DNA of 64,000 nt from Desnuesiella massiliensis. Its GTDB lineage: Bacteria; Bacillota; Clostridia; Clostridiales; Clostridiaceae. This document shows, piece by piece, positions 1 to 9,002 of this stretch; the first letter of the stretch is position 1, and each line of letters opens with the position of its first letter. Below the pieces are notes generated by a model that saw only the letters and a program-made list of their open reading frames with translations, did not search any database and was not told where the DNA came from. The stretch covers positions 248,001 to 312,000 of the forward strand of contig NZ_LN879455.1 of the NCBI RefSeq assembly GCF_001403615.1. The letters run 5' to 3'. The position numbers and the translations under genes were made by a program.

Positions 1-3000
1 TTTTATTTAGAGCTTCAATATCATGGATTAGAGGAACAAAGAAAGGTTAATGGTCTCTTAGCAGAATTATCAAAAGAGTTAGGAATACCTTTGGTGGCTA
101 CCAATGATGTTCACTATATAGAGAGAGAGGATTATAAATCCCATGATGTCCTATTATGTATACAAACAGCTAAAACCGTAGAAGAGGAAAATAGGATGAG
201 ATATCCTTCAGATCAATTCTACCTAAAATCTCCAGAGGAAATGTGGGAAATGTTTTCTTATATTCCTGAAGCCTTAGAAAACACAGTTAAAATAGCTGAG
301 CAGTGCAATTTTGATTATGAGTTTCATAAATCTAAATTGCCTAAATTCCCTGTTCCGCAGGGCAAGGAGCCTTATGCTTACCTAAAGGAGATTTGTTATG
401 AAGGTCTAGTGGAAAGGTATAGAGTGTTTGAGGACTTTAGAGGAAAGCCTTTAAATATTGAAGAAGTTTTAGAAGCTGCCTCAAAGGATGAAGAATCTCA
501 GGAGTACATCAATAGGCTAGAGTATGAATTAGGAATAATCAATCAGATGGGATATGTGGATTACTTTCTCATAGTTTGGGACTTTATAAGGTTTGCTAAT
601 GAAAATGGAATTCCCACTGGGCCAGGCAGAGGAAGTGCAGCGGGCTCCATAGTAGCTTATACCTTAGGAATAACTAAAATAGACCCTATAAAATATGGAC
701 TGCTCTTTGAAAGATTCTTAAATCCGGAGAGGGTATCCATGCCGGATATAGATTCTGACTTTTGCTATGAAAGGCGACAGGATGTAATTGACTACGTGGT
801 AGAAAAGTATGGTGTAGAAAATGTATCCCAAATTATAACCTTTGGAACCATGGCCGCAAGGGCTTGCATAAGAGACGTAGGAAGAGCTATGAATTACTCT
901 TATGCAGAGGTAGACAGAATTGCTAAGATGATACCAACCATGCTTAATATAACTATAGATAAAGCCTTAGAAATAAACCCTGAACTTAAAAATGCCTATG
1001 AAGAGGATATCAGGGTGAAGGAACTTATAGATGTAAGCAGAAGCTTGGAGGGATTACCGCGACATTCTTCCACTCATGCCGCAGGGGTGGTTATTGCCTC
1101 TAAGCCTTTAGTAAATTATGTACCGCTGCAAAAGAACGAAGACATGATTGTAACACAATTTACTATGGGAACCCTAGAAGAATTAGGTTTGCTTAAAATG
1201 GATTTTTTAGGCTTAAGAACCTTAACTGTAATGAAAGATGCAGTAAAGATGGTAAAGGAAAACCGTGAAATAGAAATAGACTTAGATAATCTTAATTTTG
1301 AAGATAAAGAAGTCTATAAAATGATAGGTGAAGGTAAGACCGTAGGGGTGTTCCAGCTGGAATCCGCAGGAATGACTAGCTTTATGAAGGAATTAAAGCC
1401 TGACAATCTAGAAGATATCATAGCGGGAATAAGTCTTTACAGACCAGGTCCTATGGCTGAAATACCAAGATATATTGAAAGTAAAAAGAATCCAAACAGA
1501 GTTAAATACGAAAGTGAACAATTGGAGAGTATACTAAATGTTACCTATGGAGTAATGGTTTACCAGGAACAAGTTATGGAAATCGTTAGAAAGCTAGCAG
1601 GATACTCCATGGGCAGAAGTGACTTAGTAAGAAGAGCTATGTCAAAGAAAAAACACAAAGTGATGGAGGAAGAGCGAAGAAATTTTATTTATGGAATTAC
1701 AGATGAAAAAGGTAATATAGAAGTACCTGGATGTTTAAGAAACGGTATCTCAGAGGAGGCAGCAAATAAAATCTTTGATCAGATGATGGATTTTGCATCA
1801 TATGCCTTTAATAAATCTCATGCAGCAGCTTACGCAGTAGTTGGCTTCCAAACAGCCTATTTAATGAGATACTATCCAGTAGAATACATAGCGGCTATGC
1901 TAAATAGCGTTATGGGAATAAATGAAAAGGTAGCTTACTATATTAACTTTGCTGAAAGTTTAGGAATTCAAGTACTACCTCCAGATATAAATGAAAGCAA
2001 TGTAAGATTTACAGTTAAGAAGGACACCATAAGATTTGGTTTAGCAGCTATAAAAAATGTAGGAGTCAATGTGGTAGAGAGCATTGTAAAGTCCAGAAAT
2101 GAAAAGGGAGTGTTTAAAAGCTTCATGGACTTTTGCAACAAAATCGATACCTCAGCTATAAATAAAAGAGCTGTAGAAAGCCTTATAAAAGCTGGAGCCT
2201 TTGACGGCTTTAAGATATTTAGATCTCAGCTTTTGGCTGTACATGAAAAGATATTAGACGGAGTGACCAGTCAAAAGAAAAAAAATATAGAGGGACAGAT
2301 GAATCTTTTCTCAGGTATCATGGAAGAAGCTGAAGAAATAGACATAAAATACCCCAACATAAGGGAGTTTGAGAAAAAACACATACTGGCTATGGAAAAG
2401 GAAATGACGGGATTATATCTCACAGGACATCCTTTAGACGAGTATGCTCAGACATTAAAGCATCAAAGTAGCGTTGATGTGTCGAAAATTATGAAGGATT
2501 ATGAAGAAACCTTCAGTGAAGAAGCTATGATACAAGGTGAGCTATCTCATCTTTCCAATAGATTGAAGGATGGAGAGAGAGTAATTCTAGGTGGAATCAT
2601 AGCTGAAGTAAGTAGAAAAATAACTAAGAATAACACCATTATGGCTTTTGCTAAATTAGAAGATTTAACAGGAACTGTTGAGTGTGTTATATTTCCAAAG
2701 ACCTATGAAAAAATTTCATCTTTAGTAGAAGTAGATCAGTTAGTAGTGATAAAAGGTAGAATCGCTATGAGAGAGGATGAAAATCCTAAAATATTATGTG
2801 AAGATATTTATCCTTTAGAAAAAGTAAATCAATCAAAATTATATATCCAGGTAGAAGACCAAAAAGTAGCTAGAGAAATAATGAATGAACTAAAGCCTAT
2901 ATTATCAAACTTTAAAGGCAGTACTGCGGTTTATCTATTTGCAGCTAAGGAAAGGATTCCTTTTAGACTATCTAAAGAATACTGGATTGATACGGAGAGC

Positions 3001-3063
3001 AATATAGTATTTTTACTAAAGAAGAAATTTGGAGAGGAAAAGGTTAAGTTAGTATCAGAATAA
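1..3063 (+). CDS. dnaE: DNA polymerase III subunit alpha (5' end cut by window)
   Basis: Catalytic subunit of the replicative or gap-filling DNA polymerase, cytoplasmic. The reading frame is open from base 1, so the true start lies upstream. The first codons read as the end of a PHP domain (LVATNDVHY near base 91). The polymerase core follows, with GPGRGSAAGS (about base 630) and the catalytic aspartate cluster MPDIDSDF (about 739-762). Helix-hairpin-helix modules come next, then a C-terminal OB fold (about residues 870-950 of the visible part). The visible part is 1020 codons, so roughly 150 N-terminal residues of a usual DnaE are missing. The lack of an exonuclease insertion separates it from PolC. 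The order dnaE-pfkA-pyk is common in clostridia. Confidence 0.97.
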   Translation, partial: FYLELQYHGLEEQRKVNGLLAELSKELGIPLVATNDVHYIEREDYKSHDVLLCIQTAKTVEEENRMRYPSDQFYLKSPEEMWEMFSYIPEALENTVKIAEQCNFDYEFHKSKLPKFPVPQGKEPYAYLKEICYEGLVERYRVFEDFRGKPLNIEEVLEAASKDEESQEYINRLEYELGIINQMGYVDYFLIVWDFIRFANENGIPTGPGRGSAAGSIVAYTLGITKIDPIKYGLLFERFLNPERVSMPDIDSDFCYERRQDVIDYVVEKYGVENVSQIITFGTMAARACIRDVGRAMNYSYAEVDRIAKMIPTMLNITIDKALEINPELKNAYEEDIRVKELIDVSRSLEGLPRHSSTHAAGVVIASKPLVNYVPLQKNEDMIVTQFTMGTLEELGLLKMDFLGLRTLTVMKDAVKMVKENREIEIDLDNLNFEDKEVYKMIGEGKTVGVFQLESAGMTSFMKELKPDNLEDIIAGISLYRPGPMAEIPRYIESKKNPNRVKYESEQLESILNVTYGVMVYQEQVMEIVRKLAGYSMGRSDLVRRAMSKKKHKVMEEERRNFIYGITDEKGNIEVPGCLRNGISEEAANKIFDQMMDFASYAFNKSHAAAYAVVGFQTAYLMRYYPVEYIAAMLNSVMGINEKVAYYINFAESLGIQVLPPDINESNVRFTVKKDTIRFGLAAIKNVGVNVVESIVKSRNEKGVFKSFMDFCNKIDTSAINKRAVESLIKAGAFDGFKIFRSQLLAVHEKILDGVTSQKKKNIEGQMNLFSGIMEEAEEIDIKYPNIREFEKKHILAMEKEMTGLYLTGHPLDEYAQTLKHQSSVDVSKIMKDYEETFSEEAMIQGELSHLSNRLKDGERVILGGIIAEVSRKITKNNTIMAFAKLEDLTGTVECVIFPKTYEKISSLVEVDQLVVIKGRIAMREDENPKILCEDIYPLEKVNQSKLYIQVEDQKVAREIMNELKPILSNFKGSTAVYLFAAKERIPFRLSKEYWIDTESNIVFLLKKKFGEEKVKLVSE

Positions 3064-3301
3064 GCTAAGATGAAAAATAAAAAATGATTGAGCAGGGTTG
3101 CCAGCATAGGAGAACAAGTTTAGCTAATAACTTATACATGTCATAAGATCTAAAGATGATATTTTTGAATACGTATAAGTTAAGCTTCACCTTTATTTTC
3201 TTGTAGGGGGCCCTGTTTTCATAAAATTTAATTAAGCTGCTTTTTATGTCGAAGATATTGTAATGAAATAATACCACATAGGTAGGATGGAGGAATTAAA
3301 A

Positions 3302-4036
3302 ATGAAAGAAAACAAATATGATGATAGTATTTTTTTCGATAAGTATAGTAATATGGATCGTTCGAAAAATGGACTTGCGTCTGCTGGAGAATGGCATGAG
3401 TTAAAAAAGCTACTGCCTAGTTTTCAAGATAAAAGAGTTCTAGATTTAGGCTGTGGTTTCGGATGGCATTGTCAATTTGCCATAGAGAATGGTGCTAAGT
3501 CAGTTGTTGGTGTTGATATTTCACAAAAAATGTTAAATGAGGCAAGAGATAAAACAAAGTCTGAGCATATTCAGTACATATGTATGCCAATGGAAGATAT
3601 TAATTTTCCGGTAGGTTCCTTTGAGGTGGTTATCAGCTCTTTGGCTTTTCATTATGTTCAGTCCTTTGAGGATATTTTAAGGAAAATAAGCAATTGCCTT
3701 TCCAAGGGTGGAGATTTTATTTTCTCTGTTGAACATCCTATTTTTACTGCATACGGAACACAAGATTGGTATTATGATAATCAGGGTAATCCACTGCATT
3801 GGCCAGTTGACAAATATTTTACTGAGGATGTGCGTAAAACTAATTTTTTGGGTGAGGAAGTTATAAAATATCATAGAACACTGACCACTTACTTAAATTC
3901 TCTTATAAAGTTAGGATTTGAAATAACAGCACTTATTGAACCTAAGCCAGCGGAGAATTTGCTCTATACCGTTCCAGGTATGTTGGAGGAGCTGCGTCGA
4001 CCAATGATGTTACTTGTATCTGCAAGAAAAAAGTAA
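3302..4036 (+). CDS. Class I SAM-dependent methyltransferase
   Basis: A 244-residue Rossmann-fold methyltransferase of the Methyltransf_11/UbiE-like type. Motif I is visible as DLGCGFGWHC, followed by the acidic VGVDIS strand and a post-motif region SSLAFHYV. The substrate cannot be told from sequence. I start it at ATG 3302 because GGAGG at 3289-3293 lies 8 bases upstream. An in-frame ATG at 3287 overlaps that ribosome binding site and is unlikely to be used. It stands alone between dnaE and pfkA, on the same strand. It is probably an insertion into the otherwise conserved dnaE-pfkA order. Confidence 0.85.
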   Translation: MKENKYDDSIFFDKYSNMDRSKNGLASAGEWHELKKLLPSFQDKRVLDLGCGFGWHCQFAIENGAKSVVGVDISQKMLNEARDKTKSEHIQYICMPMEDINFPVGSFEVVISSLAFHYVQSFEDILRKISNCLSKGGDFIFSVEHPIFTAYGTQDWYYDNQGNPLHWPVDKYFTEDVRKTNFLGEEVIKYHRTLTTYLNSLIKLGFEITALIEPKPAENLLYTVPGMLEELRRPMMLLVSARKK

Positions 4037-4281
4037 TGGTGGTATTATAAGTATAATTTGTGAGCAAAGCGATTAACATTCTTCTTATAAAGTTAATTTA
4101 TTGTATATTTATATCGAAATAGTTGAAAAATATAACTGTATTAAGTAAAATTAAATTGGAGGAATATTAACTACGTTAAATTAAGCTAAAATATCTTTAA
4201 AAGTAATATTTTACATTTGCAAAATCATCGATAATTTTGTAAAATATCAGTTGCAATAATTGAAGTGGGTAAAATTTTAAC

Positions 4282-4310
4282 ACTACTGGGACTTGATAAG
4301 ACCCGGTGGT
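4282..4310 (+). promoter_or_regulatory. Hairpin in the pfkA leader next to the ribosome binding site
   Basis: Bases 4282-4290 pair with 4302-4310 (nine pairs, two of them G-U) around an 11-base loop. The stem ends four bases before the AGGAGGA ribosome binding site of pfkA (4314-4320). It could influence translation or mRNA stability. There is no U-run, so it is not a terminator. Regulation is inferred from position only. Confidence 0.35.
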
Positions 4311-4329
4311 TATAGGAGGAATATATAAC

Positions 4330-5289
4330 ATGAAAAAGATTGCTGTGTTAACAAGTGGGGGAGACGCACCAGGAATGAATGCTGCTATAAGAGCAATAAC
4401 TAGAATGGCCCTTGATAGAGGATTAGAGGTTATGGGTGTACAAAGAGGATATAATGGACTTATTAATGGCGAGTTATTCCAAATGGATAGACATTCTGTA
4501 TCTGACATAATCCACAGAGGTGGAACTATATTAAGAACTGCTAGATGTGATGAGTTCAAGACAGAAGAAGGAAGAAAAAAGGCTGCTAATGTATTAAAAG
4601 TTTATGGTATCGATGGTTTGGTAGTAATAGGAGGGGATGGTTCCTTTACAGGAGCTAGACTTTTATCCCAATTAGGAGTTTCTACAGTAGGAATACCAGG
4701 AACTATTGATAATGATTTATCTTATACAGATTATACCTTAGGCTTTGATACAGCATTAAATACAGTATTAGATGCTATTAACAAATTGAGAGATACCTCA
4801 ACCTCTCATGAAAGAGTAAGTATAGTAGAGGTAATGGGAAGACATTGTGGAGATATAGCTCTATTTGCAGGTATAGCTGGTGGAGCTGAAAGCATAATTG
4901 TTCCTGAGATGAGCTTTGATCAGGATGAACTATGTAAGACTATATTATCAGGAAAATTAAAAGGAAAAATGCACAATTTAATAATATTAGCTGAAGGTGT
5001 TGGCGGAGCTGAAGATTTAGCAAAGCATGTAGAAGAAATAACTGGCATTGAAACTAGGGCAACTATATTAGGACATATTCAAAGAGGGGGGAGTCCTTCA
5101 GCTTTTGATAGGGTACTAGCTTCTAGAATGGGTGCAAAGGCTGTAGAAGTGCTTTTAGAAGGAAAATCTTCAAGAGTTATAGGAATAAGAGGCGGACAAA
5201 TAATTGATGATGATATAAATGAAGCATTAGCAATGCCAAGAAAATTTGATGAGAAATTATATGAGATAGCAACAGCTCTATCTTATTAA
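4330..5289 (+). CDS. pfkA: ATP-dependent 6-phosphofructokinase
   Basis: Glycolytic enzyme that phosphorylates fructose 6-phosphate to fructose 1,6-bisphosphate. The protein is 319 residues, exactly the usual bacterial PfkA length. Visible motifs are LTSGGDAPGMNAAIR at the N-terminus, GGDGS (ATP/Mg binding), PGTIDNDL with the catalytic aspartate, and GHIQRGGSPSAFDR. ATG 4330 follows AGGAGGA by nine bases. A GTG eight codons upstream is in frame but lies before the ribosome binding site. It is followed by pyk, so the two committed glycolytic enzymes probably form one unit. No promoter stands out clearly in the AT-rich 293 bases upstream. Confidence 0.98.
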   Translation: MKKIAVLTSGGDAPGMNAAIRAITRMALDRGLEVMGVQRGYNGLINGELFQMDRHSVSDIIHRGGTILRTARCDEFKTEEGRKKAANVLKVYGIDGLVVIGGDGSFTGARLLSQLGVSTVGIPGTIDNDLSYTDYTLGFDTALNTVLDAINKLRDTSTSHERVSIVEVMGRHCGDIALFAGIAGGAESIIVPEMSFDQDELCKTILSGKLKGKMHNLIILAEGVGGAEDLAKHVEEITGIETRATILGHIQRGGSPSAFDRVLASRMGAKAVEVLLEGKSSRVIGIRGGQIIDDDINEALAMPRKFDEKLYEIATALSY

Positions 5290-5300
5290 GCTTTAATATA

Positions 5301-5349
5301 AAGATAAGCGGATACATAGTAATTAATAAGTTTATGCTCTGCTTATCTT
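5301..5349 (+). other. Long-loop hairpin between pfkA and pyk
   Basis: AAGATAAGC (5301-5309) pairs perfectly with GCTTATCTT (5341-5349). No U-run follows, so efficient termination is unlikely. It may act in processing or in stabilising the pfkA 3' end within a pfkA-pyk transcript. Confidence 0.3.
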
Positions 5350-5420
5350 CATATAATATATTTTATCAGTGTTTTTATTAATTTATTATGGGTCTTTATT
5401 AAATTTAAGGGAGTGTTTTG

Positions 5421-6845
5421 ATGAGAAAGACAAAAATTATCTGTACAATTGGGCCAGCTAGCCAAACTGAGGAGATATTATCAAAGATAATAGAAGCGGG
5501 TATGAGTGCTTCAAGACACAATTTTTCTCACGGAGATCATGAGGAGCATAAGACTAGAATAGAGCTTGTTAAAAGATTAAGCAAAAAGTACAACAAGCCT
5601 ATTGCTGTTATTCTTGATACCAAGGGACCTGAGATAAGAACAGGTAACTTCGCTGAAGGTAAGGTTGAATTAAAGGAAGGTTCAGATTTTACCATTTATT
5701 GCGGAGAAGAGGTAGTGGGAGATGCTGCTAAATGTTCTATAACTTATGATGGTCTATGTGCTGATGTAAAACCAGGAGATTCTATATTGATAGATGATGG
5801 TTTAGTAGGCTTAGAGGTTAAGGAAGTAGAGGGAAATAAAGTTAAGTGTGTAGTAAGAAACAGTGGAATGGTAGGAAATCATAAGGGAGTAAACGTTCCT
5901 GGAGTTTCAATAAAGCTACCAGCTATAACAGAGAAGGATATATCTGATTTGATATTTGGAGTTGAAATTGGAGTAGATATAGTAGCAGCATCCTTTATAA
6001 GAAAAGCTTCAGATGCTCTAGAAATTAGAAAAGTTTTAGACCAAAACGGCGGAAAAGATGTTCTAATATTCTCAAAAATTGAGAATCAAGAAGGCGTTGA
6101 TAATATAGATGAGATTCTAGAAGTGTCAGATGGTATCATGGTAGCTAGAGGAGACCTAGGAGTAGAGATTCCAATAGAGCAAGTACCAGTAGTTCAAAAG
6201 ATGATAATTGAAAAATGTAATAAAGCTGGAAAGCCAGTTATCACGGCTACTCAAATGTTAGATTCTATGATAAGAAATCCAAGACCAACAAGAGCTGAAG
6301 CTTCTGACGTAGCTAACGCTATATTTGATGGTACAGATGCTATAATGCTAAGCGGAGAGACTGCTAATGGAAAATATCCAGTTGAAACAGTAAGAACTAT
6401 GGCAAAAATAGCTGAGGCTGCTGAAAATAAATTAAATTATGAAATGATATTAGTTAAAAAGAGAAAGCAACAACACGTATCAAACGTTCCAAGTGCCATA
6501 AGCTTAGCAACTTGTTCAACAGCGATGGAGTTAGAAGCTAAGGCCATCATAACTTCAACTCAAACTGGAAGCACAGCTAAGATAGTATCTAAATATCGTC
6601 CAGAGTGCCTAATCATTGCAGTAACTCCATATGATAGAGTAGCAAAGCAGCTTGCTTTAAATTGGGGAGTTTATCCATTGATCTCTGATGCCTTTGAAAG
6701 CACAGATGAGTTAATTGAAAAGTCTGCGGAAAGAGCAAAGGAAGAAGGCTTTATTCATTCTGGAGATTTAGTAGTAATCGCTGCAGGTATACCTATAAAT
6801 GATATGGGTTCAACTAACATGATGAAGGTTCACTTGGTAAAATAA
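5421..6845 (+). CDS. pyk: Pyruvate kinase
   Basis: Converts phosphoenolpyruvate and ADP to pyruvate and ATP, the last step of glycolysis. The 474 residues cover the TIM barrel, the B domain and the C-terminal allosteric domain. There is no extra PEP-utilising tail as seen in Bacillus enzymes. Visible motifs are KIICTIGPAS, NFSHGDHEEH, LDTKGPEIR, the SKIEN active-site strand, MVARGDLGVEI and ATQMLDSM. The segment before NFSHG reads AGMSASRH, a slight departure from the more common AGMNVSRH. ATG 5421 is preferred over the TTG directly before it. The gene ends in a clear intrinsic terminator. Confidence 0.98.
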   Translation: MRKTKIICTIGPASQTEEILSKIIEAGMSASRHNFSHGDHEEHKTRIELVKRLSKKYNKPIAVILDTKGPEIRTGNFAEGKVELKEGSDFTIYCGEEVVGDAAKCSITYDGLCADVKPGDSILIDDGLVGLEVKEVEGNKVKCVVRNSGMVGNHKGVNVPGVSIKLPAITEKDISDLIFGVEIGVDIVAASFIRKASDALEIRKVLDQNGGKDVLIFSKIENQEGVDNIDEILEVSDGIMVARGDLGVEIPIEQVPVVQKMIIEKCNKAGKPVITATQMLDSMIRNPRPTRAEASDVANAIFDGTDAIMLSGETANGKYPVETVRTMAKIAEAAENKLNYEMILVKKRKQQHVSNVPSAISLATCSTAMELEAKAIITSTQTGSTAKIVSKYRPECLIIAVTPYDRVAKQLALNWGVYPLISDAFESTDELIEKSAERAKEEGFIHSGDLVVIAAGIPINDMGSTNMMKVHLVK

Positions 6846-6855
6846 TTTTTCATTT

Positions 6856-6888
6856 AAAAGGATGTTTTTAATATAAACGTCCTTTTTT
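6856..6888 (+). terminator. Intrinsic terminator of pyk
   Basis: AAAAGGATGTTT (6856-6867) pairs with AAACGTCCTTTT (with one G-U pair) and runs into TTTTTT. It lies 11 bases after the pyk stop codon. Confidence 0.85.
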
Positions 6889-6928
6889 AAATTTTAACAA
6901 AATTTTAACAATTTTATCCATATATATG

Positions 6929-6963
6929 TTGTATATTATTTATATGTATGGATATAATATAAT
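6929..6963 (+). promoter_or_regulatory. Candidate promoter of a short transcript
   Basis: TTGTAT (6929-6934) lies 18 bases from TATAAT (6953-6958); a second TATAAT overlaps at 6958-6963. It stands after the pyk terminator. The next signal downstream is a terminator at 7005-7028, so a transcript of about 60 bases is possible. Confidence 0.4.
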
Positions 6964-7004
6964 GATAGTAAAAAGGATAAAAAATGGCAACTGATTCTGG
7001 ATTT

Positions 7005-7028
7005 GCACCTAATAGGTGCTCTTTTTTT
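7005..7028 (+). terminator. Intrinsic terminator upstream of the DUF1540 gene
   Basis: GCACCT (7005-7010) and AGGTGC (7014-7019) form a perfect stem with a three-base loop, followed by a run of seven T. No gene lies just upstream. It therefore ends either a small RNA begun near 6965 or acts as an attenuator for the gene at 7158. Confidence 0.7.
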
Positions 7029-7157
7029 ATACTTTTTTAGGAAAATTTAATTCAGAAATAGGGTATCCTATGAAATAGATTTATATTACTCTATTATGTC
7101 AATAATATAATTAAGGTTATTTTATTTCAAAGGACTATAGCGAAAGGAGTGATATTG

Positions 7158-7517
7158 TTGAGTCAATTAAGCTGTAATGCTGCAAATTGTGTGAATAATG
7201 TAGGTGGGCTATGCACTGCTAGGGTCATACATATAGTAGGAAAACAAGCTAACCGCAGCCCAGAAACAGATTGTAATACTTTTGGTGAAAGAACTTTGGG
7301 CAATGCCGTTAAAAATATTGCTAACATGAATGTTGGAGGAGAAATTATTCAAGCTTTTAACAGTGAAGAAATAAAGATGAGTCCTGAGATAGTATGTGAT
7401 GCAGTAAAATGCATACATAATTCTCACAGGAATTGCAAAGCATCAAATGTGCAAATCTTTGGACCAGAAGCTATGTCAAATTTAAATACTCAGTGTGAAA
7501 CCTTTAAACCTTTTTAA
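7158..7517 (+). CDS. Two-domain DUF1540 cysteine-motif protein
   Basis: A small protein of about 119 residues made of two copies of the DUF1540 unit. Copy one starts near SCNAANCVNN and ends in TDCNTF; copy two starts near VCDAVKCIHN and ends in TQCETF. Each has four regularly spaced cysteines, a likely metal-binding arrangement. The family is common in clostridia and its function is unknown. TTG 7158 is chosen because AAAGGAG at 7143-7149 lies eight bases upstream. A GTG at 7149 overlaps that site. A terminator precedes the gene and another follows it. Confidence 0.8.
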   Translation: MSQLSCNAANCVNNVGGLCTARVIHIVGKQANRSPETDCNTFGERTLGNAVKNIANMNVGGEIIQAFNSEEIKMSPEIVCDAVKCIHNSHRNCKASNVQIFGPEAMSNLNTQCETFKPF

Positions 7518-7535
7518 ATTAATATATGATAAAAT

Positions 7536-7585
7536 TAGCTAGTGAGGATGATTCTTTATTTTTATATCTTCACTAGCTATTTTTA
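7536..7585 (+). terminator. Intrinsic terminator after the DUF1540 gene
   Basis: TAGCTAGTGA (7536-7545) pairs perfectly with TCACTAGCTA (7570-7579) and is followed by a T-run. The loop is long (24 bases) and contains further weak pairing. Confidence 0.75.
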
Positions 7586-7606
7586 TAGTGTTTATTTACA
7601 GAATTA

Positions 7607-7634
7607 TTGACATTTGCATATATTAAATTACAAT
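7607..7634 (+). promoter_or_regulatory. Sigma-A type promoter for the gene at 7733
   Basis: TTGACA (7607-7612) and TACAAT (7629-7634) are 16 bases apart. The predicted start near 7641 puts the palindromic element at 7641-7707 in the 5' untranslated region. Confidence 0.55.
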
Positions 7635-7640
7635 TAGATA

Positions 7641-7707
7641 AGGCACCTTCAAAAAATAATTAGCCAGCCTACTCGTATATTTGACTAGTTATTTTCCTCA
7701 GATGCCT
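7641..7707. repeat. Nested palindromic element in a 5' leader
   Basis: An inner stem pairs 7653-7664 with 7684-7695 (about 11 pairs with a wobble). AGGCA at 7641 can pair with TGCCT at 7703, outside it. It resembles the short intergenic palindromes scattered through clostridial genomes. I see no second copy in this window, so its repeat status is inferred. Confidence 0.35.
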
Positions 7708-7732
7708 AAGATGAGTTTTTTTGGGGGATTAT

Positions 7733-8989
7733 ATGGAGAATTTAAAAGAAAAAATAGAACTAAACACTATAGATTTTTGCAGGGTGTGGTATGGGTTACC
7801 TTGTAATATAACTAAAGAATTGAGAGGCTATGATTCTAATTCTCAAATGGAAAATGAAAAATATATAGAGAGCTTTATGAATACCATCTATGATAGATTT
7901 TTAAATTTTCCTAGTGATGAAGAGGAAAAAATTAAATGGGGAAAAGAGATAGATAGACTTTTAAAAGAATTTGCTAATAACAGTAAATTTATAAATAATA
8001 GAGCTATAAACTATTTGTTTTCTAAAAATATAAAGGATATAACCAAGGAATTTTTTAAGAAAGCAAAAGCTTTTGATGATAAAATGTCTTTAGAAGAAAT
8101 AGGACAGGCGATGAGAAATGTTTGGATAATGAATATATCTCAGGTTATATTAAATATAGATGTTAAATTTACTAATTCTATTTTTGCTTATAGCATGCTA
8201 TATCCTTATACGGATAATTTATTAGATGATAAAATACTAAGTGATGAATATAAGGCACAAATAAGTAATAAGTTAAAAAGTATAATTCTAGGTAAAAATA
8301 TAGATATAGACAGTGATTACGAAAATAAGCTTTATGAGCTTATAGGGTTAATTGAGGGCGACTTTCCTAGGGAAAGATATAAAGAGGTGTTTGAAAGTGT
8401 TTTAGCCATACATGAGGCGCAGGTAGTCAGCCTTCAGCAGCAGGAAAAAGAAGTTTCTCCTTTTGAAAAGGATATGCTAAATATAAGCTTTATAAAGGGA
8501 GGAACCTCGGTACTGGCTGATGGATATTTAGTAAAAGGCAATTTAAGTTTTGAAGAAATAAAATTTATGTTAGGCTATGGAATAATGCTTCAGCTATGTG
8601 ATGATCTTCAAGATGTAAAAGAGGATTTAAAAAACAATCATATGACTATATTCTCTCTTACAGCAAAGCAATGGGATTTAGATAATATAACGAATAAATT
8701 GATAAATTTTATAGATTATATAGTATACGAAGAACTTAAGGATTTTAAATATGAAATTAAAGAAGATATGGATGAGTTTTTAAAAGAAAATTGCTTGATG
8801 CTTGCCTTTTTGTCCATGGGTAATAGTAAGGATTATTTTTCTTATAGCTATATAAAAAATATAGAAAAGTATATGCCTTTTAGATTTAGCTTTTTAAAAA
8901 GTATTGGTGATGGTTTCAGAAAGAAGTATGCTAAAATAAGAAAGAAGTATAATGAAGAAACTTTTGAACAGATGATAGATTATATATAA
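7733..8989 (+). CDS. Class 1 isoprenoid-synthase-like protein
   Basis: A 418-residue, mostly helical protein. Two aspartate-rich stretches are visible: YTDNLLDD (about residue 160) and LCDDLQDVKED (about residue 285). They match the metal-binding DDxxD motifs of trans-isoprenyl diphosphate synthases and class I terpene cyclases. The rest is divergent and longer than ordinary polyprenyl synthases. Substrate and product therefore cannot be assigned. ATG 7733 follows GGGGGA (7723-7728) by four bases; TTG 7721 lies before this site. The 13-base gap to rlmD suggests co-transcription. Confidence 0.65.
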   Translation: MENLKEKIELNTIDFCRVWYGLPCNITKELRGYDSNSQMENEKYIESFMNTIYDRFLNFPSDEEEKIKWGKEIDRLLKEFANNSKFINNRAINYLFSKNIKDITKEFFKKAKAFDDKMSLEEIGQAMRNVWIMNISQVILNIDVKFTNSIFAYSMLYPYTDNLLDDKILSDEYKAQISNKLKSIILGKNIDIDSDYENKLYELIGLIEGDFPRERYKEVFESVLAIHEAQVVSLQQQEKEVSPFEKDMLNISFIKGGTSVLADGYLVKGNLSFEEIKFMLGYGIMLQLCDDLQDVKEDLKNNHMTIFSLTAKQWDLDNITNKLINFIDYIVYEELKDFKYEIKEDMDEFLKENCLMLAFLSMGNSKDYFSYSYIKNIEKYMPFRFSFLKSIGDGFRKKYAKIRKKYNEETFEQMIDYI

Positions 8990-9002
8990 AGGGTGATAAT
9001 TA

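Noticed and set aside
3065..3277. Minus-strand open frame of 70 codons after dnaE
   Set aside because: No ribosome binding site and no protein-like composition; it lies in AT-rich intergenic DNA.
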